49,787 bases of DNA from Halanaerobium saccharolyticum (lineage in GTDB: Bacteria > Bacillota > Halanaerobiia > Halanaerobiales > Halanaerobiaceae): positions 1 through 49,787 of the forward strand of contig NZ_QLME01000025.1 in assembly GCF_003259895.1 (NCBI RefSeq), given 5' to 3'. Position 1 is the stretch's first letter, and each line of letters begins with the position of its first letter. A model generated the notes under the pieces. It did no database searches and was not told the origin of the DNA. It saw only the letters and a list, made by a program, of their open reading frames with translations. This document shows, piece after piece, positions 1 to 6,341 of the stretch. The position numbers were made by a program, and so were the translations under genes.

Positions 1-44
1 TTGTTTGTGGTAATTCAATTATATTACAGTTTGGGCCACTATGG

Positions 45-356
45 GCATTTTTTTATTAAATTTTTAATTAGTTCAAGTTCATTATACAATTAAGCTTAAA
101 TATAAATCAAATAATTTTTCATTTCTTTCTGCAGCAAATTCTATCAGTTTAATTGATCAACTTTATATCGCAAAATTGCCTGATCAGTAAAAATTGTAAT
201 ACCTCTCTTTTTTTCGAGGAAATGAGTATCAAGATGAGAGTTTTGATGATCAACCCTACCTTTTTTTCTAATTGATTTGCTGTAATACATTAAACTTTCC
301 GAAAAAGTTGTTTTCCCCGCATCTACATGGGCTGCAACACCAATAACCTTATTAAT
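45..356 (-). pseudogene. Decayed EF-G/TetM-like translational GTPase remnant
   Basis: Read on the minus strand from about 356, one frame gives a GTPase N-terminus: P-loop AHVDAGKTT, then a switch-I-like GRVDHQNSHLDTHFLEKKRG followed by ITIFTD, which resembles TetM/TetP-type EF-G paralogues (G1 and the RGIT element). The frame stops at TGA 144-146, after about 70 residues. The next recognisable pieces lie in two other frames: LIEFAAERNEKLFDLYL (about 86-139) and YNELELIKNLIKK (about 48-86), similar to the region after the G domain in this family. The DTPGH and NKxD segments are missing. There is no ATG/GTG/TTG near the ribosome-binding-like GGGGGGAG at 361-368; only ATT (354-356) could serve. 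I read this as a pseudogene with an internal deletion and frameshifts. Family assignment is by remembered motifs. Confidence 0.6.
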
Positions 357-383
357 CTTTCTCCCCCCTTAATAAAAATAAAA

Positions 384-405
384 ACTGACAGAATTAACTG
401 CCAGT
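384..405 (-). terminator. Intrinsic terminator after the cyclophilin gene
   Basis: An 8-bp stem (ACTGGCAG/CTGTCAGT on the minus strand, one G-U pair) with a 6-nt loop is followed by TTTTTATTTTTATT. It lies 37 nt past the cyclophilin stop. Confidence 0.75.
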
Positions 406-441
406 CTGCTTCCTGCTTATCTGTTATCTTCTAAACTTTAA

Positions 442-963
442 TTAAATCTTTTCCGCTGCTTCATATTCTTCCTCAAAGGTTTCAACTTCTACTGATTCCA
501 TTATCTGATCTTCCTGCGGCATATCTCTGGCTCCAGTTTCAACTTCAGCAATTTGATCAACAACATCCATACCTTCTATAACCTCACCAAACGCAGCGTA
601 TTTACCGTCCAGGTGTGGAGCATCCTGATGAACTATAAAAAACTGGGAGCCAGCAGAATCAGGATGAGAGCTTCTGGCCATTGAAATTATTCCTTTTTTG
701 TGGCTTAAGTCATTATCAAAGCCATTCTCAGAAAACTCACCTTTGATTGAATAGCCAGGATCTCCCATACCAGTTCCATCAGGACACCCCCCCTGAATCA
801 TAAAGCCTTTAATTACTCGGTGGAACTTAAGACCATCATAATATCCAGCTTCTACTAACTCTATAAAATTTCTAACTGTATTGGGTGCTACTTCAAGATA
901 CATTTCTACCCTGATTTCTTCCCCACTTTCCATTGTTATAGTTACCTCTGGATTTTTTGCCAT
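442..963 (-). CDS. Cyclophilin-type peptidyl-prolyl cis-trans isomerase
   Basis: This 173-residue cytoplasmic cyclophilin has no signal peptide. It should catalyse cis-trans isomerisation of prolyl bonds and assist folding. Family landmarks are visible: FHRVIKGFMIQGG at residues 47-59, with the catalytic Arg49 and the active-site Gln57, then SAGSQFFI and an AFGEVIEGMDVVD block. The C-terminal tail is very acidic (EEEYEAAE). The ATG start is preceded by AAGAGGTG at a suitable distance. The gene stands alone: its terminator follows directly, and upstream is a 400-nt spacer shared with a divergent transporter gene. The length fits single-domain bacterial cyclophilins (PpiB type), but no symbol is assigned because paralogues cannot be separated here. 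Confidence 0.93.
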   Translation of the reverse strand: MAKNPEVTITMESGEEIRVEMYLEVAPNTVRNFIELVEAGYYDGLKFHRVIKGFMIQGGCPDGTGMGDPGYSIKGEFSENGFDNDLSHKKGIISMARSSHPDSAGSQFFIVHQDAPHLDGKYAAFGEVIEGMDVVDQIAEVETGARDMPQEDQIMESVEVETFEEEYEAAEKI

Positions 964-1191
964 CTAAAACACCTCTTAATTTTTTTCTGTTTCAGTTACT
1001 CCTTCTATTATATATAAATTAAACTTAAAATTAAAGGTCTTATTTAAATAAAAAATATTAAAACTCACTATATAACTTCTCCATTAGAGATTCATCCTAT
1101 TGATAATTATAGTCAAAAAATAAGTAGAAAGAAATTCCCACTGGAAATAATAAATCAAAATTTGGTATGCCTAAATTCATATTGAAAGCTC

Positions 1192-1256
1192 AACCATGAT
1201 CTCAAAAATTTTATGTACAATTATAGTCTGCTATATTTCTAACTGAGATCATAGTT
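1192..1256. repeat. Hyphenated 13-bp inverted repeat upstream of the substrate-binding-protein gene
   Basis: AACCATGATCTCA (1192-1204) and TGAGATCATAGTT (1244-1256) are inverted copies with one mismatch (9 bp perfect core), 39 nt apart. The right arm is followed by TTTTAT. It sits about 30 bp upstream of the -35 box at 1287. It could be a paired operator or an RNA hairpin. The rest of the 964-1364 spacer is A/T-rich and shows nothing else I can name. Confidence 0.55.
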
Positions 1257-1286
1257 TTTATATAAAAGTTCATAAAAATTTCAAAA

Positions 1287-1316
1287 TTGACAGGTGAAAG
1301 GAAAAGATTATATAAT
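1287..1316 (+). promoter_or_regulatory. Sigma-A type promoter for the substrate-binding protein
   Basis: TTGACA (1287-1292), an 18-bp spacer and TATAAT (1311-1316): both hexamers match consensus. They lie about 50 bp before the ATG at 1365. Confidence 0.8.
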
Positions 1317-1364
1317 TAGTTCAAACAATCTGAATTTTCTAGCGAGAAGGGAGAAGAGATAATA

Positions 1365-2336
1365 ATGAAAAAGACTTTATTAACTGGATTAACTTTAAGT
1401 ATCATTTTCTTATTTATTTTGACAAGTTTTATAGGGGCCCAGGAATATGAAATTGGGATTTCACAGTTTGTCGAACATCCATCACTGGATTTAGCCAGAG
1501 AGGGATTTGTCGATCAGCTGGCTGAGGAAGGTTTTGTAGAAGGAGAAAATCTTCAAATCGATTTACAGAACGCTCAGGCAGATTTTTCAACTGCTCAGAC
1601 TATTGCTCAGAGGTTCAACCAGAATAATCTGGATTTAGTACTTGCTATAGCCACCCCCTCTGCTCAGACTGCTGCAAATGTGATATCTGAAACCCCAGTC
1701 CTAATTACAGCTGTTACAGATCCTGTAGAGGCAGGTGTCGTTAATAGTATGGAAGCACCCGGTGGAAATGTAACTGGAACTACAGATATGAATCCGGTTG
1801 GCAAACAGCTGGAATTAATTAAAGAATTTTTACCGGAATTAAAAACCCTCGGAATCTTATATAATCCCGGAGAGGTTAATTCTGTTGTTCAAGTTGATTT
1901 AGCAAAAGAGAAAGCTGAAGAAATGGGAGTAGCTATCGAAGAAGGAACAGTTAGCAACAGTAGTGAAGTGAGCCTGGCAGTATCTTCTCTGGTTGGAAAT
2001 GTTGATGCAATTTATGTTCCGACTGATAACATTATAGTTTCTGCAATGCCAACGGTGCTGCAGACAGCATATAATAATCAAATTCCAGTCTTTGCATCTG
2101 AAAATAATTCTGTTGAACAGGGTGCTATTGCAACTCTTGGAATAGACTATTATCAGCTGGGGAAACAGACAGGTTCTATGGCTGCCAGGATTTTAAATGG
2201 TGCTAAGCCAGCAGAAATGGCAGTTGAATCTTCTGAAGAATTAAAGCTCTATATTAATCAAAAATCCGCCTCAGAAATCGGCTTAGAAATTCCAGCAGAC
2301 TTATTAGAAGCTGCAGATACTATTTTTCAAGAATAA
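1365..2336 (+). CDS. ABC transporter substrate-binding protein (PF04392/COG2984 type)
   Basis: The 323-residue protein starts with a typical export signal (MKK, then a hydrophobic stretch to about residue 24, likely cleaved near GA/QE). There is no lipobox Cys, unusual for a monoderm but normal for an organism with an outer membrane. The body has the two-lobe periplasmic-binding fold of the TrpX-like family: repeated QTAANVISETPVLIT-like and LGILYNPGE segments, ending in GIDYYQLGKQTGSMAARIL. Members bind small ligands such as aromatic amino acids for an ABC importer; the ligand here is unknown. The usual permease and ATPase genes do not follow: a tRNA cluster on the opposite strand comes next, so this is a solitary binding protein. 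GAAGGGAGAAGAG precedes the ATG. Confidence 0.88.
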   Translation: MKKTLLTGLTLSIIFLFILTSFIGAQEYEIGISQFVEHPSLDLAREGFVDQLAEEGFVEGENLQIDLQNAQADFSTAQTIAQRFNQNNLDLVLAIATPSAQTAANVISETPVLITAVTDPVEAGVVNSMEAPGGNVTGTTDMNPVGKQLELIKEFLPELKTLGILYNPGEVNSVVQVDLAKEKAEEMGVAIEEGTVSNSSEVSLAVSSLVGNVDAIYVPTDNIIVSAMPTVLQTAYNNQIPVFASENNSVEQGAIATLGIDYYQLGKQTGSMAARILNGAKPAEMAVESSEELKLYINQKSASEIGLEIPADLLEAADTIFQE

Positions 2337-2372
2337 CTAAAGATTGCTTGACAAAAAAATTATAAAAAAAAG

Positions 2373-2396
2373 AAGCCAGGCTAAATAGCCTGGCTT
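2373..2396 (-). terminator. Terminator of the tRNA operon (possibly bidirectional)
   Basis: AAGCCAGGCT/AGCCTGGCTT is a perfect 10-bp stem with an AAAT-type loop. On the minus strand it is followed by CTTTTTTTTATAATTTTTTT, a strong U tract 16 nt past tRNA-Phe. On the plus strand only TTAATATTT follows, so it may also end the binding-protein transcript, more weakly. Confidence 0.85.
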
Positions 2397-2411
2397 TAAT
2401 ATTTAAAAAAA

Positions 2412-2487
2412 TGGTGGTGGGAGACAGAATCGAACTGTCGACACGTGGATTTTCAATCCACTGCTCTACCGACTGAGCTATCCCACC
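2412..2487 (-). tRNA. tRNA-Phe (GAA)
   Basis: Minus-strand cloverleaf: acceptor GGTGGGA pairs with TCCCACC, then discriminator A and an encoded CCA. The anticodon loop reads TTGAAAA, anticodon GAA. TTCGATT in the T loop is canonical. 76 nt. Confidence 0.97.
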
Positions 2488-2510
2488 CAATATGTAATTT
2501 GAAATAAAAA

Positions 2511-2587
2511 TGGTTGCGGGGACCGGATTCGAACCGATGGCCTCCAGGTTATGAGCCTGACGAGCTACCAGACTGCTCTACCCCGCG
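2511..2587 (-). tRNA. Initiator tRNA-fMet (CAT)
   Basis: A 77-nt cloverleaf with anticodon CAT in loop CTCATAA and encoded CCA. The acceptor ends CGCGGGG and CCCCGCA leave C1 opposite A72, the initiator hallmark, and an A11-U24 pair is present in the D stem. The anticodon stem is TCAGG/CCTGG, so the usual three consecutive G-C pairs (29-31 with 39-41) are reduced to A-U, G-C, G-C. Confidence 0.96.
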
Positions 2588-2595
2588 CTATTAAC

Positions 2596-2671
2596 TGGTG
2601 AGCCATGGAGGATTCGAACCTCCGACAACCTGATTAAAAGTCAGGTGCTCTGCCAACTGAGCTAATGGCCC
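2596..2671 (-). tRNA. tRNA-Lys (TTT)
   Basis: Minus-strand cloverleaf, 76 nt: acceptor GGGCCAT with ATGGCTC (one G-U), encoded CCA, anticodon loop CTTTTAA with anticodon TTT. First gene of the Lys-fMet-Phe tRNA cluster (spacers of 8 and 23 nt). Confidence 0.97.
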
Positions 2672-2782
2672 ATTTCTCTTGCGACGCTTTTTATAATATC
2701 AATAATAAATAGAGTTGTCAAGAAAAATTGCAAAAAAATATAAAATAAATTTTAAAAGCTTATGATTCAGAATACTTAAAAA

Positions 2783-2811
2783 AAGACAGACCATTTATCG
2801 CAGTCTGCCTT
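2783..2811 (-). terminator. Terminator after the LysM/M23 gene
   Basis: A 9-bp stem (AAGGCAGAC/GTCTGTCTT, one G-U) is followed by TTTTTAAG on the minus strand, 18 nt past the stop at 2829. Confidence 0.8.
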
Positions 2812-2828
2812 TAAAATCAAATTTTAAT

Positions 2829-4112
2829 TTAAGGTAAGTAGTTTCTGGGATTAAGGGGCTCTTCATTCCTTAAAACTCCAAAATGTAAATGTGGACCAGT
2901 ACTTAAACCAGTATTACCTGAAACAGCAACCTTTTGCCCTTTATTTACCATTGACCCTCTGGAAACTGTTACTCTGGAATTATGAGCATAAAGAGTTTCT
3001 ACACCCCGTCCATGATCAATAATAACTGTATAACCAAAACCATTCATCCAGCCGCTATGTACTACCTGTCCCGAAGCTGCTGCTTTAACAGTAGTTCCGG
3101 AAGGAACTGCAATATCTAGACCGTTATGAAATAATCTTGTTTTTTTAACCGGATGAGTTCTCCAGCCAAAACTGGAACTTATTCTACCATTTACCGGCCA
3201 AATTAAAGAATTTCTAGTTAAAGAAAATGGTCCTCTTTCATAATTGGTAATAATTAGCTCATCACCGGCAAAAATTCTATCTCCATTGAGATTATTATTC
3301 CGGCGAATTGTATCTATATCAGTACCATACATTCTAGCAATGGTACTCAAAGCATCTCCCCGCTGAACCTGATGAACAATTTGGTCAGAAGAAGAATTAT
3401 TTTTTTCTGCTTTAGCTTTTGTCCTACTATCATTACTTGCTTTTGATTCTTTAAAATCAACAATGGGCAGTACCAATTCCTGTCCTGCTTTAATAAAATC
3501 GGAATTAAGATTATTTGCATTCATAATCTCTTCCACAGGTAAATTTCTACGTGCCGCTATAGCTGATAAAGTGTCTCCCTGACGAACTTCATAATAAATT
3601 TTAGTTTTCTTAGCTGCAGTATTATCTTTTTTATCGTTTTCGTTCCTATTTTGAGATTCAACTGTTATTATCCTGTCTCTTGGAATTTTTAAGTCCTGAC
3701 CAGGTTTAATCTTAACAGAACTCATATTATTAAATTCCATAATTTCTTGCACAGTCACATCTCTCGACCCAGCAATTCCTGACAGAGTATCTCCATTATC
3801 CACTACATAAAGCTCATAAGATACTTTCTCAGAAATCATTTTCTTCAACAATTCCAGGGTCCTACCTCCTACTATACCATCAATCCGGAGGTTATTACTT
3901 TTCTGAAAATCCTTTACTGCATCCTCAGTACTTTTTCCAAATATACCGTCAGTTGAAACATTGTAACCAAGAGTTTCTAAATATTTTTGAACTTCAATTA
4001 CATCTCTGCCCCGATCACTTAATCTAACCTGAAAAGCAGAAACTGTGATAGTTATTGACAAAAGAAAAACTAATAAAATTATTAGCGTAGTTAAAAAGTA
4101 ATTTTTTTCCAT
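2829..4112 (-). CDS. Exported cell-wall endopeptidase: PG-binding, 3x LysM, M23
   Basis: This 427-residue protein should cut peptide cross-bridges in the cell wall. Order of parts: an N-terminal hydrophobic signal or anchor (residues 5-26); a peptidoglycan-binding_1 domain (about 30-95, with LGYNVSTDGIFGKST); three LysM repeats (about 99-146, 173-218 and 246-290, each with a GDxLSxIA motif); and a C-terminal M23 zinc metallopeptidase domain (about 305-427). Zinc-ligand motifs are intact: HNGLDIA (H...D) and GPHLHFG (HxH, near residues 408-410), so it should be active rather than an EnvC-like dead domain. It is transcribed alone and ends in its own terminator. Its substrate specificity and timing in the cell cycle cannot be read from sequence. 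Confidence 0.93.
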   Translation of the reverse strand: MEKNYFLTTLIILLVFLLSITITVSAFQVRLSDRGRDVIEVQKYLETLGYNVSTDGIFGKSTEDAVKDFQKSNNLRIDGIVGGRTLELLKKMISEKVSYELYVVDNGDTLSGIAGSRDVTVQEIMEFNNMSSVKIKPGQDLKIPRDRIITVESQNRNENDKKDNTAAKKTKIYYEVRQGDTLSAIAARRNLPVEEIMNANNLNSDFIKAGQELVLPIVDFKESKASNDSRTKAKAEKNNSSSDQIVHQVQRGDALSTIARMYGTDIDTIRRNNNLNGDRIFAGDELIITNYERGPFSLTRNSLIWPVNGRISSSFGWRTHPVKKTRLFHNGLDIAVPSGTTVKAAASGQVVHSGWMNGFGYTVIIDHGRGVETLYAHNSRVTVSRGSMVNKGQKVAVSGNTGLSTGPHLHFGVLRNEEPLNPRNYLP

Positions 4113-4162
4113 ATCTCCCCTCCTTCCTACTTTGCTCTACTATATATAATTCGAGATAAAAG

Positions 4163-4648
4163 TTAAATTTCCTTTTTATATTTTCCTTTTTTGTTTAAAT
4201 TTATAAAATTATTCTGTCTCAGGGCCTCATATATTATTATGGAAACTGAGTTAGAAAGATTTAAAGATCTTAAATTTTCCTTCATTGGAATCCTAATACA
4301 TTTGTCTAAATTTGCCTCCAATAATTTTTCCGGCAAACCGGCAGTTTCTTTGCCAAATAAAAAATAATCATCTTTCTGATAATCAAATTCTGTATAAGAT
4401 TTTGGTGCCTTGGTTGTTGCATAAAAAAAGCGTCCACCTTTATTTTCTTCAAAAAAATGATCTAAATTATCATAATAACTGATATCCATTTTATCCCAGT
4501 AATCAAGACCCGCTCTCTTTAAATATTTATCGGAAGTTGAAAAACCTAAAGGTCTTACTAAATGTAATTTTGAATCTGTTACTGCAGTTGTACGGGCAAT
4601 ATTTCCGGTATTTTGGGGGATTTCTGGTTCAACAAGTACAATATTCAA
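4163..4648 (-). CDS. trmL: tRNA (cytidine/uridine-34-2'-O)-methyltransferase TrmL (SPOUT family)
   Basis: SPOUT-fold methyltransferase that uses S-adenosylmethionine to 2'-O-methylate the wobble base of certain tRNA-Leu species. Family motifs: LVEPEIPQNTGNIART near the start, LFGKETAGLP in the middle and a SLNLSNSVSIIIYEAL knot segment near the C-terminus. Two starts are possible: GTG at 4657, which touches an AGG element directly, and TTG at 4648, which leaves about 6 nt after AGGTG and gives the family-like N-terminus NIVLVEPEIPQ. I prefer 4648 (about 161 residues) with modest certainty. It lies 50 nt upstream of the LysM/M23 gene on the same strand; the metallo-hydrolase gene precedes it. 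Confidence 0.9.
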   Translation of the reverse strand: MNIVLVEPEIPQNTGNIARTTAVTDSKLHLVRPLGFSTSDKYLKRAGLDYWDKMDISYYDNLDHFFEENKGGRFFYATTKAPKSYTEFDYQKDDYFLFGKETAGLPEKLLEANLDKCIRIPMKENLRSLNLSNSVSIIIYEALRQNNFINLNKKGKYKKEI

Positions 4649-4724
4649 TTTAATCACCTATTATTTAAATTTTATTTACTGACTTAATCTAATAAAGCAT
4701 TAAGATAAAAAAATATAAAATTGA

Positions 4725-5483
4725 TCAAATATTGATTTTCAAACCATCATAGGCAGTGCTGATATATTCAGGTAGATAATCATTTAATTTTTGATGATCT
4801 AAACGATGTGAAATATGAGTTAAATACCCATGTTTTAAGTCTAATTTATCAATTAACCCTACTGCCTGGTCAACGGACATATGGGTTGGATGTTCTTCGA
4901 ATCGCAGAGCATCAACAGCTGCATATTCAATACCCTCCAGAAGTTTAAGAGATTTTTCTGGAATCTTACTGCAGTCTGTTAAATAGGCAAAATTATTAAT
5001 CCGATAGGCTAAAATCTGATTATCACCATGATAAATTGGTACAGCCGTAATATTTAAATCTTTAAAAGTAAAGTTTTTTTCTACCTCTTTTAATATAACC
5101 TGGGGGATTCCTCCTCCTGGAGTTTCTTTTGAAAAAATATAAGGGAAGATCCTTTTGATATGCTTTAAAGTCTTACGATCAGCATAAACCGGCATTTCTT
5201 TACCCTGAAACCAGTTTAAAGCTCTGATATCATCAAAACCCATAATATGATCAGCATGAGCATGGGTCATTAAAACTGAATCAACATTTTTAATGTTATT
5301 ATTAATTAATTCCAGTCTCATCTCAGGGGGGGTATCTATTAATAAATTATATTCTTTGCTTTTTACATGAATTGAAGTTCGCATTCTTTTGTTTTTTGGA
5401 TTGTTAGACTGACAGACCTCACAATCACAGGCAATTACAGGCACCCCATGTGAAGTTCCTGTTCCTAAAAATGTTATCTGCAA
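4725..5483 (-). CDS. PhnP-like metallo-beta-lactamase-fold phosphodiesterase
   Basis: Metallo-beta-lactamase fold hydrolase of the PhnP/YcbX-like type. It opens with ITFLGTGTSHG, has a Cys-rich patch (CDCEVCQ) and the dinuclear-metal motif THAHADHIMGFDD, then later GYLTHISHRLDH. PhnP members hydrolyse cyclic phosphodiesters; the in vivo substrate here is unknown and no phn genes are nearby. The start needs care: an ATG at 5501 exists, but it lies inside the 3' arm of a terminator hairpin and its own first codons form GAGAGGGG. A TTG at 5481-5483, 8 nt after GAGGGG, gives the expected N-terminus (M)QITFLGTG and is my choice. Confidence 0.87.
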   Translation of the reverse strand: MQITFLGTGTSHGVPVIACDCEVCQSNNPKNKRMRTSIHVKSKEYNLLIDTPPEMRLELINNNIKNVDSVLMTHAHADHIMGFDDIRALNWFQGKEMPVYADRKTLKHIKRIFPYIFSKETPGGGIPQVILKEVEKNFTFKDLNITAVPIYHGDNQILAYRINNFAYLTDCSKIPEKSLKLLEGIEYAAVDALRFEEHPTHMSVDQAVGLIDKLDLKHGYLTHISHRLDHQKLNDYLPEYISTAYDGLKINI

Positions 5484-5490
5484 AAAAACA

Positions 5491-5526
5491 ACCCCTCTCA
5501 TAAAAATTTTAACTTAAGAGAGGGGT
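5491..5526 (-). terminator. Terminator after ribU whose 3' arm carries the next gene's ribosome-binding site
   Basis: On the minus strand ACCCCTCTC pairs perfectly with GAGAGGGGT (9 bp plus 3 more after a mismatch). It is followed by TGTTTTTTTG, 18 nt past the ribU stop. The 3' arm supplies GAGAGGGG, and the U tract contains the likely TTG start of the PhnP-like gene. Confidence 0.72.
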
Positions 5527-5543
5527 ATTTGTCAAACATTTAA

Positions 5544-6089
5544 CTAATTTATTTGCTTCAACAAACCATTGTTTCTCAAAAATTCTGCCAGTTTTTTATA
5601 AATTAACACTGTTATTATTGAATTAATTACAGCTTTTGTTAAATTAAATGGTATAATTCCCGGCAGCATCATCTGTAAAACCTGTTCTCTAGGTATACCA
5701 TAAAAAATTGGGTTTAAGACTAAGTTTGCTACAGCCATTACAACAGTCATCGCAATAGATCCAATTACCAGTCCTTTAATTGCACCAGCTCTATTATGAT
5801 GCTGCTGATAAAAATAACCTGCAGTTCCTGCAAAAACACCTGTAGCCAGGAAGTGCATAAAAGCTCCAAAAGGTCCTCCTAAACCTGTAAATACTGCCAT
5901 CAAAATTGACAAAATAAAGGTTGCCCCCAGTGCCGCAGCAGGTCCAAACATAAATGAAATAATTAAAATTGGAATATCACCTGGCTCATAAATTAAAAAT
6001 GGTAAAAACATAGGAAAACGAACCAGCAGCATTAAAACTAAAGAAAAAGCTGATAAAACTGAAATAGTTGTAATTCTTTTAGTATCCAT
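5544..6089 (-). CDS. ribU: Riboflavin ECF transporter substrate-binding component RibU
   Basis: A 181-residue, very hydrophobic protein with about six membrane segments. It has the ECF S-component pattern (EPGDIPILIISFMFGP, and GGPFGAFMHFLATG). It captures riboflavin and works with the shared energising module EcfA-A'-T, which is not in this window. The assignment rests on the fold plus the FMN riboswitch directly upstream, which ties expression to flavin status. The ATG is preceded by AAAGGAGAC. It is the first gene of its transcript; a terminator lies between it and the PhnP-like gene. Confidence 0.92.
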   Translation of the reverse strand: MDTKRITTISVLSAFSLVLMLLVRFPMFLPFLIYEPGDIPILIISFMFGPAAALGATFILSILMAVFTGLGGPFGAFMHFLATGVFAGTAGYFYQQHHNRAGAIKGLVIGSIAMTVVMAVANLVLNPIFYGIPREQVLQMMLPGIIPFNLTKAVINSIITVLIYKKLAEFLRNNGLLKQIN

Positions 6090-6135
6090 TCTTTGTCTCC
6101 TTTTTTTGTATTTATTATATTTTTAAGTAAAAAAA

Positions 6136-6157
6136 TAGCCCTGTAAAAACAGGGCTA
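6136..6157 (-). terminator. Riboswitch expression-platform terminator
   Basis: TAGCCCTG/CAGGGCTA is a perfect 8-bp stem with a TTTTTA loop, followed by TTTTTTTAC on the minus strand. It lies between the FMN aptamer and ribU and is the expected off-state hairpin. Confidence 0.88.
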
Positions 6158-6169
6158 ATTAATTATCTA

Positions 6170-6283
6170 ATCTTCTTTATTCCGGACTATACCGTCGGTA
6201 CTGGAATTGCACCAGTTCAGCTAAAGCTCGTGGACTATACCACCGGTTTGGAATTGCTCTAAAGCTCACCAGACCCTGAAGAT
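6170..6283 (-). promoter_or_regulatory. FMN riboswitch (RFN element)
   Basis: Read on the minus strand, the conserved RFN blocks occur in order: ATCTTCAGGG closing strand, GGTGAGCTTTAGAGCAATTCC, ACCGGTGGTATAGTCCACGAGC, CTGGTGCAATTCCAGTACCGA, CGGTATAGTCCGGA, and AAGAAGAT closing the P1 helix. The aptamer binds FMN; together with the terminator downstream it should switch off ribU at high flavin. Confidence 0.97.
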
Positions 6284-6303
6284 AATATTTTTTTGTCAAT
6301 ATT

Positions 6304-6332
6304 ATTATAAGCAATATTTAATCTAAAAGCAA
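6304..6332 (-). promoter_or_regulatory. Promoter for the FMN riboswitch / ribU transcript
   Basis: TTGCTT (6327-6332), a 17-bp spacer and TATAAT (6304-6309) on the minus strand, about 20 bp before the aptamer. Confidence 0.65.
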
Positions 6333-6341
6333 GCTATAATA

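Noticed and set aside
964-1364. T-box or other amino-acid riboswitch ahead of the substrate-binding protein
   Set aside because: No T-box sequence, no terminator/antiterminator pair, and the promoter lies only about 50 nt before the ATG, leaving no room for a leader.
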